A stretch of DNA of 64,000 nucleotides from an uncultured Duncaniella sp. (GCA_910584825.1 CAJUCI010000002.1:109494-173493); one strand, 5' to 3'. Shown: positions 15,765 to 25,968, counted from the stretch's first letter. Program-made: numbers and translations. The notes: generated from the letters alone by a model not told the origin.

Positions 15765-17207
15765 TCAGGCAACCACTGTGAGAAGATAGTTGTAGAAGTA
15801 GCTGACAATGCCGAGACCGATGATGCCGGCGACGCAAATCCACATGCCCAGACGCTCGGAGCAAGCCGAACGGAATGTGGCGATGGGCTGGTCGCTGTCG
15901 TTGATAAACATGGCCTTGACAACAAGCAGGTAGTAGTAGAGCGAGATGATGGTGTTAATCAACGCTATCAGCACGAGCACATAGAGTGCGACTGAGTCGG
16001 TGCCGTTGAGAGCGGAGGTGAACACGAAGAACTTGCTGAAGAATCCGGCGAACGGGGGGATACCTGCGAGCGAGAACATGGCGAGCATCATGGTGAACGC
16101 CAGGCGGGGATTGGTCTTGTAGAGGCCGTTGTAATCGGTCATGAGCAGTTTGCCGGTAGCGTTCTCGATGGCACCGATGACGCCGAAGGCGGCAAGGTTG
16201 GAGAACACATACACGAGCACGTAGAACATGAGTGCCGACACGCCCATAGCATTGTCACCAATCACGGCGAGCATGATGTAGCCGGCCTGGGAGATTGACG
16301 AGAAGGCGAGGAATCGCTTCATGTTGACCTGACGCATGGCAAAGAGGTTGCCGATGGTGATGGTCAGGATGATGAGCGCGTAGAGCATCCACTCCCAGGC
16401 TACGGTGTAGAGAGTGCCGAACACTTGGGTGAGCACCACAAGGAAGGCAAACGCTGCAGAGCCTTTGGAGATGACCGAAAGATAGGAAGTGACCGAAGTG
16501 GGCGCACCCTGATATACGTCGGCGGTCCAGAGGTGGAAGGGCACGAGCGAAATCTTGAAGCCGAAGCCCGCGATTACAAACGCGAGAGCCACAATCATCA
16601 TCACGCCCATGTTGGCACGGCAGAAGAGTGCGATGTCAGCATAGTAGAGCGAGCCGGTGAGGCCATAGACATATGAGAGACCCATCAGGAGCACGGCCGA
16701 CGAGAAGACTGCCGTGAGCACATACTTGATGGCGGCCTCATGGCTCTCGTAGCGGTTCTTGTCGAAGGCGACGAGGGCGCAGAGGGGGAGCGAGGCTGTC
16801 TCAAGACCGATGATGAACATCAGGAAGTGACGGCTCGAAATCATGAAGTACATGCCGAGGAGGGTCAGGAGTATCAGTTCGTAGAACTCACCACGGCGCA
16901 CGGCTGTGAACTCGGAGTTGGCCCACTTGATTGACTGGATGAGCACGATGACCACACCCACATTAAGAATATTCTTGATGGCCACCATCACGGGCGATGT
17001 GACATACATTCCTGCAAACGCCACTGCATCGGCCTTAACGACCGGGCAGAAGCCCCACACCGTGAACACTGCCATGAGCATCGTCGCGATGGCAGGGAGC
17101 AAAGTCTGCGACTTGCGCGGAGCAAAAGTGTCATAAAGGAACACTAACAGGAATACTACCAGCAGTCCTATTTCCTGCTTCAGAGCTAAAAACTGTGAAT
17201 AATCCAT
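15765..17207 (-). CDS. nuoN: NADH-quinone oxidoreductase subunit N
   Basis: A 480-residue membrane subunit of complex I, about 13-14 helices, with the proton-channel motifs of the Mrp-antiporter family (KISLVPFHLWTADVYQGAPT near residue 220). It pumps protons in the distal membrane arm. It is the last gene of the run, 17 bp after nuoM, followed by a hairpin. Length and motifs are complete. Confidence 0.96.
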   Translation of the reverse strand: MDYSQFLALKQEIGLLVVFLLVFLYDTFAPRKSQTLLPAIATMLMAVFTVWGFCPVVKADAVAFAGMYVTSPVMVAIKNILNVGVVIVLIQSIKWANSEFTAVRRGEFYELILLTLLGMYFMISSRHFLMFIIGLETASLPLCALVAFDKNRYESHEAAIKYVLTAVFSSAVLLMGLSYVYGLTGSLYYADIALFCRANMGVMMIVALAFVIAGFGFKISLVPFHLWTADVYQGAPTSVTSYLSVISKGSAAFAFLVVLTQVFGTLYTVAWEWMLYALIILTITIGNLFAMRQVNMKRFLAFSSISQAGYIMLAVIGDNAMGVSALMFYVLVYVFSNLAAFGVIGAIENATGKLLMTDYNGLYKTNPRLAFTMMLAMFSLAGIPPFAGFFSKFFVFTSALNGTDSVALYVLVLIALINTIISLYYYLLVVKAMFINDSDQPIATFRSACSERLGMWICVAGIIGLGIVSYFYNYLLTVVA

Positions 17208-17224
17208 TGCTTAAATTAATGTAA

Positions 17225-18730
17225 TCAGTGCAGGCCAAGGACAGAGAATATCTGCGGGCTGAATGTGAACTTGATAAGGTCGGCGAAGAAGTTGGGGAAG
17301 CAACCGATACCTGCGACGCACACGATGAGTGTGGCGGTCGAGAGGCGTTCCCACCACTTGGCATCGGTGAGTGACAGGTGGTGCTGGTCATATACGGGGC
17401 CGTAGAGCAGCTTGCCCACAACGCGCAGGATATAGACGGCGGTTGTGACGATGGAGCTGCATGCCACGATGACAAACACGCGGTGGAACATGTCGGTGTG
17501 CTGGAACGAGCCGACAAAGATGGTCATCTCGGCCACGAAGCCCGAGAGGCCCGGCAGACCGAGCGATGCCATACCGGCGATGACGTAGCAGACGGAGAGA
17601 TAGGGAAGTATCTGCATCATGCCGCCCATCTCGCGGATGTCGCGGGTGTGGGTGCGTCCGTATATCATACCGATGAGTGCGAAGAAGAGGGCTGTCATAA
17701 GACCGTGCGAGAGCATCTGCATGATGGCACCTGTCATCGCTGTGGTGTTGAGCATGAGGATGGCGAAGAGCACAAGGCCGCAGTGCGAAACCGACGAGTA
17801 GGCGTTGATGTACTTGAGGTCGTTCTGCACACATGCGCTGAATGCGCCGTAGACCACCGAGATGCCTGTGAGGATAATGAATATCCATGCCAGCTCGTGA
17901 GCGGCCTGGGGCATCAGATAGATGGCCACACGGAAACATCCGTAACCGCCGAGCTTCATGAGCACACCGGCGTGGAGCATCGACACTGCGGTGGGGGCCG
18001 AAGCGTGACCGTCAGGCGACCATGTGTGGAAGGGGAACATGGCACCGAGCACACCGAAACCTACGAAGGTCATGGGGAAGAGGAACTTCTGCCAGCCTAC
18101 CGATATCGAATTATTGTCGACAATCTCGAGGATGTTCCATGTGAGGGGCTGACCCTCGGGAGCCGAGTGATAGAAGATGCCGATGAGACCGAGCATCAGG
18201 AAGGCCGAACCGCCCATGAGCATGAGTGTCAGCTTCATGGCCGAGTAGTTCTTGTTGCCCGAACCCCACACGCCGATGAGGAGGTACATGGGGATAAGTG
18301 CCACCTCATAGAACATGAACATCGTGAAGAGGTCAATCGAGATGAAGAAGCCATACACGCCTGTTGACAGGAGGATGAGCCAGAGGAAGAACTCCTTGGG
18401 CTGAGGTATCTCCCACGAGGCGAAGCTGCCGGTAATCATGATGACGCCGGTGAGGAGGAGCATGGCTATAGAGATGCCGTCGACACCCACGGCAAGGTGG
18501 ATGTTGAGGGGGGCAAACCATTCCCATGAGCCGAGATAGAGCATGGGAGCGTCGTTGCCGGCGGCACGCAGTCCGAGATAATCAATGAGGAGCCAGACCG
18601 ACAGGGCAGTGAGCGCGACCGAGCCGGTGACGGCCACGGCACGAATCTGCTTGATGTCGCGACAAAGGAACAACCCCAGGAGCATCACCAAGGGGATGAC
18701 CACGAAATAGATTAATATATTTGAGAACAT
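17225..18730 (-). CDS. nuoM: NADH-quinone oxidoreductase subunit M
   Basis: A 501-residue antiporter-like membrane subunit. Conserved features include YEVALIPMYLLIGVWG with the essential channel glutamate, and MFPFHTWSPDGHASAPTAVS. It pumps protons in the membrane arm. It sits 27 bp after nuoL and 17 bp before nuoN. Confidence 0.97.
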   Translation of the reverse strand: MFSNILIYFVVIPLVMLLGLFLCRDIKQIRAVAVTGSVALTALSVWLLIDYLGLRAAGNDAPMLYLGSWEWFAPLNIHLAVGVDGISIAMLLLTGVIMITGSFASWEIPQPKEFFLWLILLSTGVYGFFISIDLFTMFMFYEVALIPMYLLIGVWGSGNKNYSAMKLTLMLMGGSAFLMLGLIGIFYHSAPEGQPLTWNILEIVDNNSISVGWQKFLFPMTFVGFGVLGAMFPFHTWSPDGHASAPTAVSMLHAGVLMKLGGYGCFRVAIYLMPQAAHELAWIFIILTGISVVYGAFSACVQNDLKYINAYSSVSHCGLVLFAILMLNTTAMTGAIMQMLSHGLMTALFFALIGMIYGRTHTRDIREMGGMMQILPYLSVCYVIAGMASLGLPGLSGFVAEMTIFVGSFQHTDMFHRVFVIVACSSIVTTAVYILRVVGKLLYGPVYDQHHLSLTDAKWWERLSTATLIVCVAGIGCFPNFFADLIKFTFSPQIFSVLGLH

Positions 18731-18757
18731 GTCGTTACTTTATTTGCTAATTCATTA

Positions 18758-20728
18758 TCAGAGGATGCATGCTGCCGAGATGAGTGCGAGAAGCACGGCA
18801 CCGATAAGATACCACCAGATATACATCTGCACCTTGCCGCTCTGGAATCCCTTGATGGCACCCGATGCGGCGTTGGTCACATAGGCAAGGCCGTTCATTG
18901 TGCCGTCGATGATGTGGCGGTCAAACCATGCGATAGGCTTGCATATGCCGTCAAAGATGATGCGGCGGGTGATGAAGAGATAAATCTCGTCCCAGTAGAA
19001 ACGGCGCAGGGCGGCGGTCCAAAGCCAGCGGCAGGAGTCGGCCATGCGGGTGGGCTTGTCGTTCTTCTTGAGATAGAGCGAAGCGGCAAAGAGGATGGCC
19101 ACTACAGCCACGACAATGCTTGTGCCGGCAACTGTCCAGTCGAGATGTATGTGATACTCGTGTCCGTCATAAGTGACAAGCTCGCCGAAGGGGGTGAAGC
19201 CGCACACGGTAGCTACAGCTGCGAGGAATATCAGAGGGAATGTCATGGCGATGGGCGACTCATGGGGCATCGAGGCGTGGTGGCCGTGGGCCTCCTGCTC
19301 CTTGACGCGTGCCTCGTAGTCGGGGTTCTCCCACCAGAAGATGAGGAAGTACATGCGGAACATGTAGAAGGCGGTCATACCTGCCACAACCGTCATCCAT
19401 ACGCCCCAGAAGGTGCTGTTTGCGTAGCATGCGGTAAGAATCTCGTCCTTGGAGAAGAATCCGGCGAACGGGGGGATACCTGCGATGGCGAGACAGCCGA
19501 TGAGGAATGTGATGTGGGTGATGGGCATGTATTTTCTCAGGCCGCCCATTGCGGTGTAGTTGTTGGAGTGAACCGCGTGGATGAGCGAACCGGCACCGAG
19601 GAAGAGGAGTGCCTTGAACATTGCGTGGGTGAAGAGGTGGAACATCGAGGCCATGTAGCCGAGACCCTCGTGGATAGCCTCGCCGTTCTTCGAAGCGACG
19701 CCGAGCGACACCATCATGAACGCAATCTGCGAGATGGTAGAGAAAGCGAGGATACGCTTGATGTCAATCTGCGTGCAGGCGACGACGGCTGCGTAGAACG
19801 CTGTGAGCGCGCCTACGACGGTGATGAAGTTGAGCGCGGCGTCCTCAAGCATGTAGAGGGGGAAGAGACGGGCCACGAGATACACACCGGCCACAACCAT
19901 GGTGGCGGCGTGGATGAGTGCCGACACAGGGGTCGGGCCTTCCATAGCGTCGGGGAGCCAGATGTGGAGCGGGAGCATGGCCGATTTACCCATACCGCCG
20001 GTGAAGATGAGCACCAGAGCCCATGTGAGCACAGATGCGCCCATGAATGTGGCACCGCCGAACGAGGCAAACACGCCCTGGGGGTCCTGAGTCATCGGGA
20101 GGAAGTCGAGATGACCTGTGTAGAACGACAGGATGAGGATGCCGATAAGGAAGCCGAGGTCGGCGAAACGGGTGACGATGAATGCCTTCTTACAAGCCGA
20201 TACAGCTGAGGGAAGGGTGTAGAAGAATCCGATGAGCAGGAACGATGACGCGCCCACAAGCTCCCAGAAGATATACATCTGGAAAATGTTGGTGGCGACA
20301 ACGAGACCGAGCATCGAGAAGCTGAAGAGCGACAGGAATGCGTAGTAACGCTGGAAGCCCTTCTCACCGTGCATATAGCCGAGCGAATAGACATGCACCA
20401 TAAACGAGATGGTGGGGATGACTATGAGCATCAGAGCCGAGATGGGGTCGAGGAGGAATCCGAGCTTGATGGCAAGCGCGGGGGTGAACTGCAGCCAGGT
20501 CTGATTGAAGACGGTGTACTGCAGGCGTGTCGTGCCCTCGATAAACTCAGGTGCGCCCGAGAACCAGTAGGTGAACGCTGTGTAATATGACAGGACAAGC
20601 ACAGTGCCCATGCCCAAAGTGCCGAGCGTGCCGGCCAGCTTGTGGCTCATCTTCATGCCCAGCAGTCCCAAGAAGAGGAACATGAAGAGCGGGATGGCCA
20701 ATATAAGTACAGGAATTGTAATATCCAT
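18758..20728 (-). CDS. nuoL: NADH-quinone oxidoreductase subunit L
   Basis: A 656-residue membrane subunit with antiporter-like core helices (about 1-500) and the long lateral helix with terminal transmembrane segment (about 570-656). Motifs seen are FWELVGASSFLLIGF and LPLHIWLPDAMEGPTPVSAL. It forms the distal end of the membrane arm and pumps protons. It starts 7 bp after nuoK. Confidence 0.97.
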   Translation of the reverse strand: MDITIPVLILAIPLFMFLFLGLLGMKMSHKLAGTLGTLGMGTVLVLSYYTAFTYWFSGAPEFIEGTTRLQYTVFNQTWLQFTPALAIKLGFLLDPISALMLIVIPTISFMVHVYSLGYMHGEKGFQRYYAFLSLFSFSMLGLVVATNIFQMYIFWELVGASSFLLIGFFYTLPSAVSACKKAFIVTRFADLGFLIGILILSFYTGHLDFLPMTQDPQGVFASFGGATFMGASVLTWALVLIFTGGMGKSAMLPLHIWLPDAMEGPTPVSALIHAATMVVAGVYLVARLFPLYMLEDAALNFITVVGALTAFYAAVVACTQIDIKRILAFSTISQIAFMMVSLGVASKNGEAIHEGLGYMASMFHLFTHAMFKALLFLGAGSLIHAVHSNNYTAMGGLRKYMPITHITFLIGCLAIAGIPPFAGFFSKDEILTACYANSTFWGVWMTVVAGMTAFYMFRMYFLIFWWENPDYEARVKEQEAHGHHASMPHESPIAMTFPLIFLAAVATVCGFTPFGELVTYDGHEYHIHLDWTVAGTSIVVAVVAILFAASLYLKKNDKPTRMADSCRWLWTAALRRFYWDEIYLFITRRIIFDGICKPIAWFDRHIIDGTMNGLAYVTNAASGAIKGFQSGKVQMYIWWYLIGAVLLALISAACIL

Positions 20729-20735
20729 ATCGCTA

Positions 20736-21047
20736 TTAGTGTTTCATTTGGGTTGCGTCGGCCACGTCGATGTTTTTGCTCACCCTGAAGAGGTTGATGA
20801 TGATGGCGATGGCGAGCGCAGTCTCGGCGGCAGCGATGGCGATGCCGAAGAGCGTGAACATCCAGCCGTCATTCGTGCCGGGGAACAGGTAACGGTTGAA
20901 GACGACAAAGTTAATATCGACAGCGTTGAGCATCAGCTCGAGCGAGATGAGCATCGCTATCATGTTGCGGCGGGTAAGGAAGCCGTAAACCCCGCAGCAG
21001 AACATCACCAGGGCGGGGACCAGATACCATATAAGTGTTATATCCAT
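20736..21047 (-). CDS. nuoK: NADH-quinone oxidoreductase subunit K
   Basis: A 103-residue, three-helix membrane subunit. The conserved glutamate lies in AMLISLELMLNAVDINF. It contributes to the proton path between the quinone site and the antiporter subunits. It sits 16 bp after nuoJ. Confidence 0.96.
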   Translation of the reverse strand: MDITLIWYLVPALVMFCCGVYGFLTRRNMIAMLISLELMLNAVDINFVVFNRYLFPGTNDGWMFTLFGIAIAAAETALAIAIIINLFRVSKNIDVADATQMKH

Positions 21048-21063
21048 AATCGTATCGGGGGGA

Positions 21064-21579
21064 TTAACGTTTGCGGGCGACCACTACGCCACCGATTATA
21101 CATGCGAGGAGCAGCACGCTGACGGCCTCGAAGGGGAGCAGATACTGTCCGTAGCCGGTGCCGAGCATTGCGGTGCCGATTTCGTGCATGGTGGGGTTAG
21201 ACATGGCGGGTGCCGAAGTGAAGATGTCGGCGCAGCGCGAGCACAGGGCCCAGCCGCAGGCACCGGCGGCAGCGATAGCTCCGAGGAGTCCGAGCAGACG
21301 CTTGCGAGACTCAAGCTGCTCGCTGTTGTCGCCGGGACGTGTGGTGAGGAGTATCGAGAATACAAACAGCACCACTATACCGCCGGCATAGACCGCAATC
21401 TGCACGCTGCCCAGAAATTCATAGTCGAGCTTGAAGTAGAGCGCGGCTGTGGCAAAGAGGGTGAAGAGCAGATAGGTGGCGGCGCGGAGTATCTTGCGCG
21501 TGGTGACAGTAAGTACCGAAAAGATGACAATCGCCAGGGCGATTATCCAGTAACAAATTATACTTCCTGCTGATTCCAT
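21064..21579 (-). CDS. nuoJ: NADH-quinone oxidoreductase subunit J
   Basis: A 171-residue membrane subunit with about five helices. The conserved part reads DYEFLGSVQIAVYAGGIVVL, containing the pi-bulge helix 3 region. The start at 21579 follows nuoI by 17 bp. Length is usual for the family. Confidence 0.95.
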   Translation of the reverse strand: MESAGSIICYWIIALAIVIFSVLTVTTRKILRAATYLLFTLFATAALYFKLDYEFLGSVQIAVYAGGIVVLFVFSILLTTRPGDNSEQLESRKRLLGLLGAIAAAGACGWALCSRCADIFTSAPAMSNPTMHEIGTAMLGTGYGQYLLPFEAVSVLLLACIIGGVVVARKR

Positions 21580-21596
21580 ATACTGTGATAATGATT

Positions 21597-22343
21597 TTAG
21601 CTGTTGGTGGCGTTGTCGCCCGCGGCCTTGGCGGCCTTGAGCTGTGCGGCCTTGAGGATGGCTGCGCGAATCTTCTCGAGCTTCTCGGGGTCGGAAGCCG
21701 CGGCGGCGAGGGCCTTCTTCTGCGCGTCGTTAAGCTCGATGCCGGCGAGAGGGTCGGCATCGGCGGGCGCGGGCTGTCCGGCTGCTGCGGCAGCCTTCTT
21801 GGCCTCTGCGGCAGCCTTGGCGGCGGCCAACTTGGCCTCCTTCTCGGCCTGCATCTTGGCTATCTGCTCGGGTGTGGGCTTGGGCTCCTCCTTCTCGGGG
21901 AGATAGTTGAGCTGCTTGACGAGCTTGCTGCGGGTGAACACGGCCTGCTCGAAGTCGTTGCTGAACTCGAGAGCGTCCGTCGGACAGTTTGTGACGCAGA
22001 GCTGGCAGAATGTGCAGCTGCCGAGGTCGTACATGTACTTGTCGAGCTTCTTTTTCTTCTTGCCGTCCCAAGTCTCGACCTGCTTGGTCGAGAGCGAGAT
22101 GGTGCCGTTGGGACACACGCGCTCGCAGGTGCCGCAGGCGATACACTTGTGGTCGCCCTGGTCGTCATACTTCAGCGTGAGCACGGCGCGGAAGCGGTCG
22201 GCCACGGGGAGGTTGTCGCGGTTGTCGGGATACTCTTCGGTAATCTTTGGGGTGACAAATTCCTTGCCGGTCACCGACATGCCCTTGAGAAGGCTTGCGA
22301 TGCCCGACCCGAGATTGGAGAAATAGTCTTTTACACTACCCAT
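21597..22343 (-). CDS. nuoI: NADH-quinone oxidoreductase subunit I with long Ala/Lys tail
   Basis: A 248-residue ferredoxin-like subunit carrying two 4Fe-4S clusters: C67-C70-C73-C77 in CIACGTCERVCP and C110-C113-C116-C120 in CTFCQLCVTNCP. It passes electrons to NuoB in the peripheral arm. From about residue 165 it has an unusual low-complexity Ala/Lys/Glu helix followed by a small domain-like end (AGIELNDAQKKALAAAASD), not part of the core fold. It is the first nuo gene after the atp block, 27 bp behind atpG. Confidence 0.95.
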   Translation of the reverse strand: MGSVKDYFSNLGSGIASLLKGMSVTGKEFVTPKITEEYPDNRDNLPVADRFRAVLTLKYDDQGDHKCIACGTCERVCPNGTISLSTKQVETWDGKKKKKLDKYMYDLGSCTFCQLCVTNCPTDALEFSNDFEQAVFTRSKLVKQLNYLPEKEEPKPTPEQIAKMQAEKEAKLAAAKAAAEAKKAAAAAGQPAPADADPLAGIELNDAQKKALAAAASDPEKLEKIRAAILKAAQLKAAKAAGDNATNS

Positions 22344-22370
22344 GTTGAAGGATTGGATATTATTTATGTT

Positions 22371-23255
22371 CTAATTTTTCACCTGGCCGCCGATGATGTC
22401 GAGCAGCTCGGTGGTTATGCTCTGCTGGCGCAGCTTGTTGTATTCAAGCTGCAGCTGTTCGAGCAGGTTCTTTGCATTGTCGTTCGCGCTCTGCATGGCC
22501 ATGATGCGTGCGGCCTGCTCGGAGGCGCGGTTTTCGGTAAACACTTCCTGCATCACCGAGAGCAGGAACATCGGCAGCACCGAGCGGAATATCGTGGCGG
22601 CGTCAGGCTCGAAGATGCAGGGGCGGCACCGGGCCTTGACCCCTTCGGCCGAGAACGAGGCCGCATCCACCGGCAGGTACTGCTCGTAGCGCAGACGCTG
22701 GCGGCTGACGCTCTGGAAGTTCATGTAGAGGAGCTTCACCTCGTCAATCTGCCCGCCGAGAAACTTTTCGCTCAGCCCTGCGGCAAATGCCTTGATGGCG
22801 TCGTAGCCGCTCTTGGAGTTGACCGTCTCGTCATAGGCCACGGTGATGTGGGGGTCGACGAGCTTGGCAACAGCCTTGTGAATCTTGCGGCCCACGGTGA
22901 AGATGGTGAAGTCGACATCCTCGCCCCACTTCTCGCGGCACTCCCTGAGGCGGCCGAGAAGGTCCTTGAAGATGTTGATATTGTAGCCACCGCAGAGGCC
23001 GTCGTCAGAGCCGAGCACCACGATGCCCACTCTCCTGACCTCGCGCGCCTCGGTGAGGGGCGACGAGAACTCGGCATCGGCCGTGAGAAGATTGCCGATT
23101 ATCGACTCTATCTGACGGCGGTAAGGGAGCTGACGTCTCAGGTCGGCCTCGGCACGGTGCATCTTGGCCGAAGATATCATCTTCATGGCTCCGGTGATTT
23201 TCTCACTTGAAGCCACCGAGCCGATGCGTCCTTTGAGTTCGCGAAGTGTTGCCAT
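22371..23255 (-). CDS. atpG: ATP synthase F1 gamma subunit
   Basis: A 294-residue central-stalk subunit. The N-terminal helix is LRELKGRIGSVASSEKITGA and the C-terminal helix ends YNKLRQQSITTELLDIIGG, both of which form the rotating coiled coil; the Rossmann-like middle has VVLGSDDGLCGGYN. It couples rotation of the c-ring to catalysis. It is the last atp gene, with nuoI only 27 bp downstream. Confidence 0.97.
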   Translation of the reverse strand: MATLRELKGRIGSVASSEKITGAMKMISSAKMHRAEADLRRQLPYRRQIESIIGNLLTADAEFSSPLTEAREVRRVGIVVLGSDDGLCGGYNINIFKDLLGRLRECREKWGEDVDFTIFTVGRKIHKAVAKLVDPHITVAYDETVNSKSGYDAIKAFAAGLSEKFLGGQIDEVKLLYMNFQSVSRQRLRYEQYLPVDAASFSAEGVKARCRPCIFEPDAATIFRSVLPMFLLSVMQEVFTENRASEQAARIMAMQSANDNAKNLLEQLQLEYNKLRQQSITTELLDIIGGQVKN

Positions 23256-23278
23256 GTGATGGATTTATTTACCTTATA

Positions 23279-24850
23279 TTATTTGTATGAGCCGGAGATT
23301 TCGGCGGCAGCCTCGGTGAGGTGGGCTGCGATGTCGTCGTCGAGCTTGCCGGCGAGGATTGCCTCCATGTCCTGGGGATACTTGGCGTGCATGAGCTGGA
23401 GGAAGTTTTTCTCAAACTCAGCCACCTTGTCGAGGGGCACGTTCTCGAGAAGTCCGCGTGTGCCGCAGAAGATTACGGCCACCTCATCCTCAACAGCCAT
23501 AGGGGTGTACTGGGGCTGGATGAGCAGTCGCTCGTTCTTGCGACCCTTGTCGATGACGCGGGCGGTCACGGCGTCGATGTCGCCGCCAAACTTGGTGAAC
23601 GACTCGAGCTCGCGGAACTGTGCCTGGTCAATCTTAAGCGTACCGGCCACCTTCTTCATCGACTTAATCTGCGCGCTACCGCCCACACGCGACACGGAGA
23701 TACCCACGTTGATGGCGGGACGGATGCCTCGGTTGAAGAGGGCGGTCTCGAGGAATATCTGACCGTCGGTGATGGAGATTACGTTAGTGGGGATGTAGGC
23801 CGACACGTCGCCAGCCTGGGTCTCGATGATGGGGAGCGCGGTGAGCGAGCCTCCACCCTTCACCTTGCCCTTGAGCGATGCGGGAAGGTCGTTCATGTTC
23901 TCGGCCACCTGCTGGTTGTCGATAATCTTGGCGGCACGCTCGAGCAGACGGCTGTGGAGATAGAAGATGTCACCGGGATATGCCTCGCGGCCCGAGGGTC
24001 GCTTGAGCACGAGTGAAATCTCGCGATAGGCCACGGCCTGCTTCGAGAGGTCGTCATAGATGATGAGCGCGTCACGGCCGGTGTCGCGGATATACTCGCC
24101 GATGGCCACACCGGCGAAGGGTGCGTAGTAGCGCATGGCGGCCGAGTCGGAGGCCGTAGCGGCAACGACCACAGTGTAGTCGAGCGCGCCGTGCTGGCGG
24201 AGGGTCTCGACGGTGGCAGCCACTGACGATGCCTTCTGGCCGATGGCCACGTAGATACAGTAGACGGGCTTGCCGGCATCGAAGTTCTTGCGCTGGTTGA
24301 TTACGGTGTCGATTGCCACGGCAGTCTTACCGATTTGACGGTCGCCGATGATGAGCTCGCGCTGACCGCGGCCGATGGGCACCATCGAGTCGATGGCCTT
24401 GAGGCCGGTCTGCAGAGGCTGCTTCACGGGCTGACGGAAGATTACGCCCGGGGCCTTGCGCTCGAGCGGCATGGGCAGGAGCTCGCCCTCGATGGGGCCG
24501 CGTCCGTCTATAGGCTGGCCGAGCACATTGATGACACGCCCAAACACGCCGTCGCCGACGTTGATTGAAGCAATCTCGCCTGTGCGCTTGACGGTCATGT
24601 TTTCGGTGACCTTGTTGACGTTGTTGAGGAGAATCACACCTACGTTGCTCTCCTCGAGGTTGAGGGCCACGCCCTTGACGCCGTTCTCGAACTCTACGAG
24701 CTCATTGGCGCATACGTTGTCGAGGCCGTACACGTGGGCCACGCCATCTCCCACTTCGAGGACGATGCCGGTTTCTTCAAACGACACCTTAGAGTTGACG
24801 TTCTCCAACTGTTGCTTCAGTACCTGAGAAATCTCGCTTGGGTTAATCAT
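23279..24850 (-). CDS. atpA: ATP synthase F1 alpha subunit
   Basis: A 523-residue subunit. The Walker A motif is GDRQIGKT (169-176) and the family signature includes PAINVGISVSRVGGSAQ. It forms the non-catalytic nucleotide sites of the alpha3-beta3 head in the cytoplasm. It lies 28 bp after atpH and 23 bp before atpG. Confidence 0.98.
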   Translation of the reverse strand: MINPSEISQVLKQQLENVNSKVSFEETGIVLEVGDGVAHVYGLDNVCANELVEFENGVKGVALNLEESNVGVILLNNVNKVTENMTVKRTGEIASINVGDGVFGRVINVLGQPIDGRGPIEGELLPMPLERKAPGVIFRQPVKQPLQTGLKAIDSMVPIGRGQRELIIGDRQIGKTAVAIDTVINQRKNFDAGKPVYCIYVAIGQKASSVAATVETLRQHGALDYTVVVAATASDSAAMRYYAPFAGVAIGEYIRDTGRDALIIYDDLSKQAVAYREISLVLKRPSGREAYPGDIFYLHSRLLERAAKIIDNQQVAENMNDLPASLKGKVKGGGSLTALPIIETQAGDVSAYIPTNVISITDGQIFLETALFNRGIRPAINVGISVSRVGGSAQIKSMKKVAGTLKIDQAQFRELESFTKFGGDIDAVTARVIDKGRKNERLLIQPQYTPMAVEDEVAVIFCGTRGLLENVPLDKVAEFEKNFLQLMHAKYPQDMEAILAGKLDDDIAAHLTEAAAEISGSYK

Positions 24851-24878
24851 TGGTAAGACTGATTGTAATAATGTGGGA

Positions 24879-25424
24879 TTATTTGCTTAAAAGTTTCAGG
24901 CGCAGCTCCTTGAGTTCATTGGCAATGGATGCGTCGAGCTTCTCGTTGTCAATGCTCACCACAAAGCCGCCGATTAAGTCGGGGTCGATGAGGTGGTTGT
25001 ACTCCATCTTGGCCGGGCCGAGGTGACGCTGAATAAGCTTTTTGAGCCTGTCCTCGTCGGCTTCGGTCATGGGTGCGGCCGAGGTGACGGTGACGAGACG
25101 TATATTATGCTTCAGGCGATAAATCTTAAGATAAGCCAGGGCTATCTCGCGGGCCATGTCGAGGCGGTTGTTGTCGGCGAGCAGGGCCATGAAACGCGCC
25201 ATGACCTTATCGTCGGCCGTCGAGCCTGAGGCCGTGTAGAGGAGCCGGGTCTTGTCGGCGCGCGATACGAACGGGTTGGCCACAGCCTTGGCAAGGCCGG
25301 ACTCGGCGGCAAAGGCGTCGGCGAGCTTCTGCATGTAATCAAACACAAGCTGGTCGCAACCGTTCTCGGCGGCGTATTCATACAGTGCCTTGGCGTAGCG
25401 ACTTGGTATAAGACCTTGGTTCAT
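24879..25424 (-). CDS. atpH: ATP synthase F1 delta subunit
   Basis: A 181-residue OSCP/delta subunit joining the head to the peripheral stalk. The helical N-domain begins GLIPSRYAKALYEYA, and the C-domain has IDPDLIGGFVVSIDNEKLDA. It lies 46 bp after atpF. Length is normal. Confidence 0.95.
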   Translation of the reverse strand: MNQGLIPSRYAKALYEYAAENGCDQLVFDYMQKLADAFAAESGLAKAVANPFVSRADKTRLLYTASGSTADDKVMARFMALLADNNRLDMAREIALAYLKIYRLKHNIRLVTVTSAAPMTEADEDRLKKLIQRHLGPAKMEYNHLIDPDLIGGFVVSIDNEKLDASIANELKELRLKLLSK

Positions 25425-25470
25425 TGCTTAAGATTGGTTAGTAGTGAGAGGGGGGTGGAGGTGCGGGGCC

Positions 25471-25968
25471 TCAGTTTTGTTTCTCGATTTCGTCGAGCAG
25501 CGAGTTGACAAGCTTCTCCTGAGCCTTCTCCTCCTTCATCTGATTGCGCACCACCTTCTGGGCGATGTCGAGAGCGAAGGTCGAGACTTCGTTGCGGAAT
25601 TGCTCCTGGGCGGCTTTGCGCTCCTGTTCGATTGACTGTTTTGCGCTGTCCATCACCTTTTTGGCTTCGGTCTGAGCTACGGCGCGTGCCTCCTCGATGA
25701 TTTGTGTCTTCATCTTGTCGGCCTCGCGCAGCATGTCGGCCTGCTGGCGACGGGCATCTGCTATGTATTTATCCGCCTCTTCGCGGGCATGGTCAAGCTG
25801 TTCTTTAGCACTTTGAGCATACTCCACACCCTTGTCGATGAGGTCGGCACGGTCGGACACTCCTTTCATAATCGCGGGCCAGCCCCATCGCCACAGGATG
25901 ACGAAGAGGATGGCAAACGATACGAACATCCAGAATATCAGGCCGAAATCAGGCGTGAATAGTTCCAT
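25471..25968 (-). CDS. atpF: ATP synthase Fo b subunit
   Basis: A 165-residue peripheral stalk subunit. It has one N-terminal membrane helix (FGLIFWMFVSFAILFVILW) and a long charged, coiled-coil-prone helix to the end. It connects subunit a to delta. It lies 19 bp after atpE. Confidence 0.95.
   Translation of the reverse strand: MELFTPDFGLIFWMFVSFAILFVILWRWGWPAIMKGVSDRADLIDKGVEYAQSAKEQLDHAREEADKYIADARRQQADMLREADKMKTQIIEEARAVAQTEAKKVMDSAKQSIEQERKAAQEQFRNEVSTFALDIAQKVVRNQMKEEKAQEKLVNSLLDEIEKQN

Noticed and set aside
21585..23210. 541-codon plus-strand frame opposite nuoI and atpG
   Set aside because: Both minus-strand genes are unmistakable. The antisense translation is Leu/Gly/His-rich without a fold.
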